A stretch of 64,000 bases of DNA, taken from the NCBI GenBank assembly GCA_002049455.2, contig KV918835.1:210798-274797 (forward strand), written 5' to 3'. The notes beneath the pieces are model-generated. The model made no database searches, was not told the origin of the DNA, and saw only the letters and a list, made by a program, of their open reading frames with translations. Source of the DNA: Porphyra umbilicalis. Taxonomy: Eukaryota; Rhodophyta; Bangiophyceae; Bangiales; Bangiaceae. A program made the position numbers and the translations under genes. Numbering within the stretch: the first letter of the stretch is position 1; every line of letters begins with the position of its first letter. Positions 63,974-64,000 of the stretch are shown piece after piece.

Positions 63974-64000
63974 CCTTATGGCACTTCCCCCAAAAATGAA

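Overview
Eukaryotic nuclear DNA, very rich in G+C over most of its length, with short AT-rich islands. The best guess for the host is a GC-rich alga, most likely a bangiophyte red alga of the Porphyra/Pyropia kind. That guess rests on a Fea1-type low-iron-inducible periplasmic protein remnant, a GRDP-type gene, a spliceosomal GT-AG intron in a hydrolase gene, TATA boxes upstream of two genes, and a dense mix of Copia, chromodomain Gypsy, PIF/Harbinger, hAT and KDZ-like transposons. A green alga cannot be excluded from the sequence alone. There are no bacterial operons and no CRISPR array.

Left third (1-24.5 kb): nested transposons. A Harbinger transposase remnant (8585-9896) is interrupted by the 5' LTR of a minus-strand Gypsy element. 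That LTR (3034-8584) is itself split by a complete Copia element (3197-8155, 5-bp target duplication). The Gypsy gag is cut further left by a second Copia copy that runs off the window. An uninterrupted copy of the Gypsy LTR at 23921-24507 serves as the empty site. It is the 3' LTR of a plus-strand Gypsy relative with a broken integrase-chromodomain (17320-18481), a 60-bp tandem array, and then about 4.4 kb of antisense coding sequence with a Gly-rich tract. That tract is interrupted by a 733-bp hAT-type MITE. A solo Copia LTR (12448-12865) sits inside an unidentified minus-strand ORF, and two identical-length (403 bp) TA-flanked MITEs lie at 9.9 and 26.6 kb.

Middle (24.5-50 kb): mixed host-gene remnants and low-complexity DNA. 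These include a tRNA-like gene with a 14-nt interruption, ankyrin-repeat and GT61-like glycosyltransferase pseudogenes, a 19-bp minisatellite, a possible LINE ORF1 remnant, a Fea1-family remnant, an alpha/beta hydrolase with a clear intron, a GRDP (DUF1399)-type gene and a 17-bp minisatellite. Several of these carry single-base frameshifts, some at long G or C runs, so they are either decayed or affected by assembly errors at homopolymers.

Right end (50.0-64.0 kb): one hAT element, 50004-63973, with 17-bp perfect terminal inverted repeats and a perfect 8-bp target duplication (CCCTTATG). It holds a hAT transposase with two in-frame stops but no frameshift, an intact KDZ-like cysteine-cluster transposase gene, and an intact unknown 639-residue ORF on the opposite strand. 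This 14-kb composite is the most interesting object in the window.

Many of the reading frames are broken by isolated in-frame stops of all three types rather than by frameshifts, which suggests point-mutation decay of silenced transposons.
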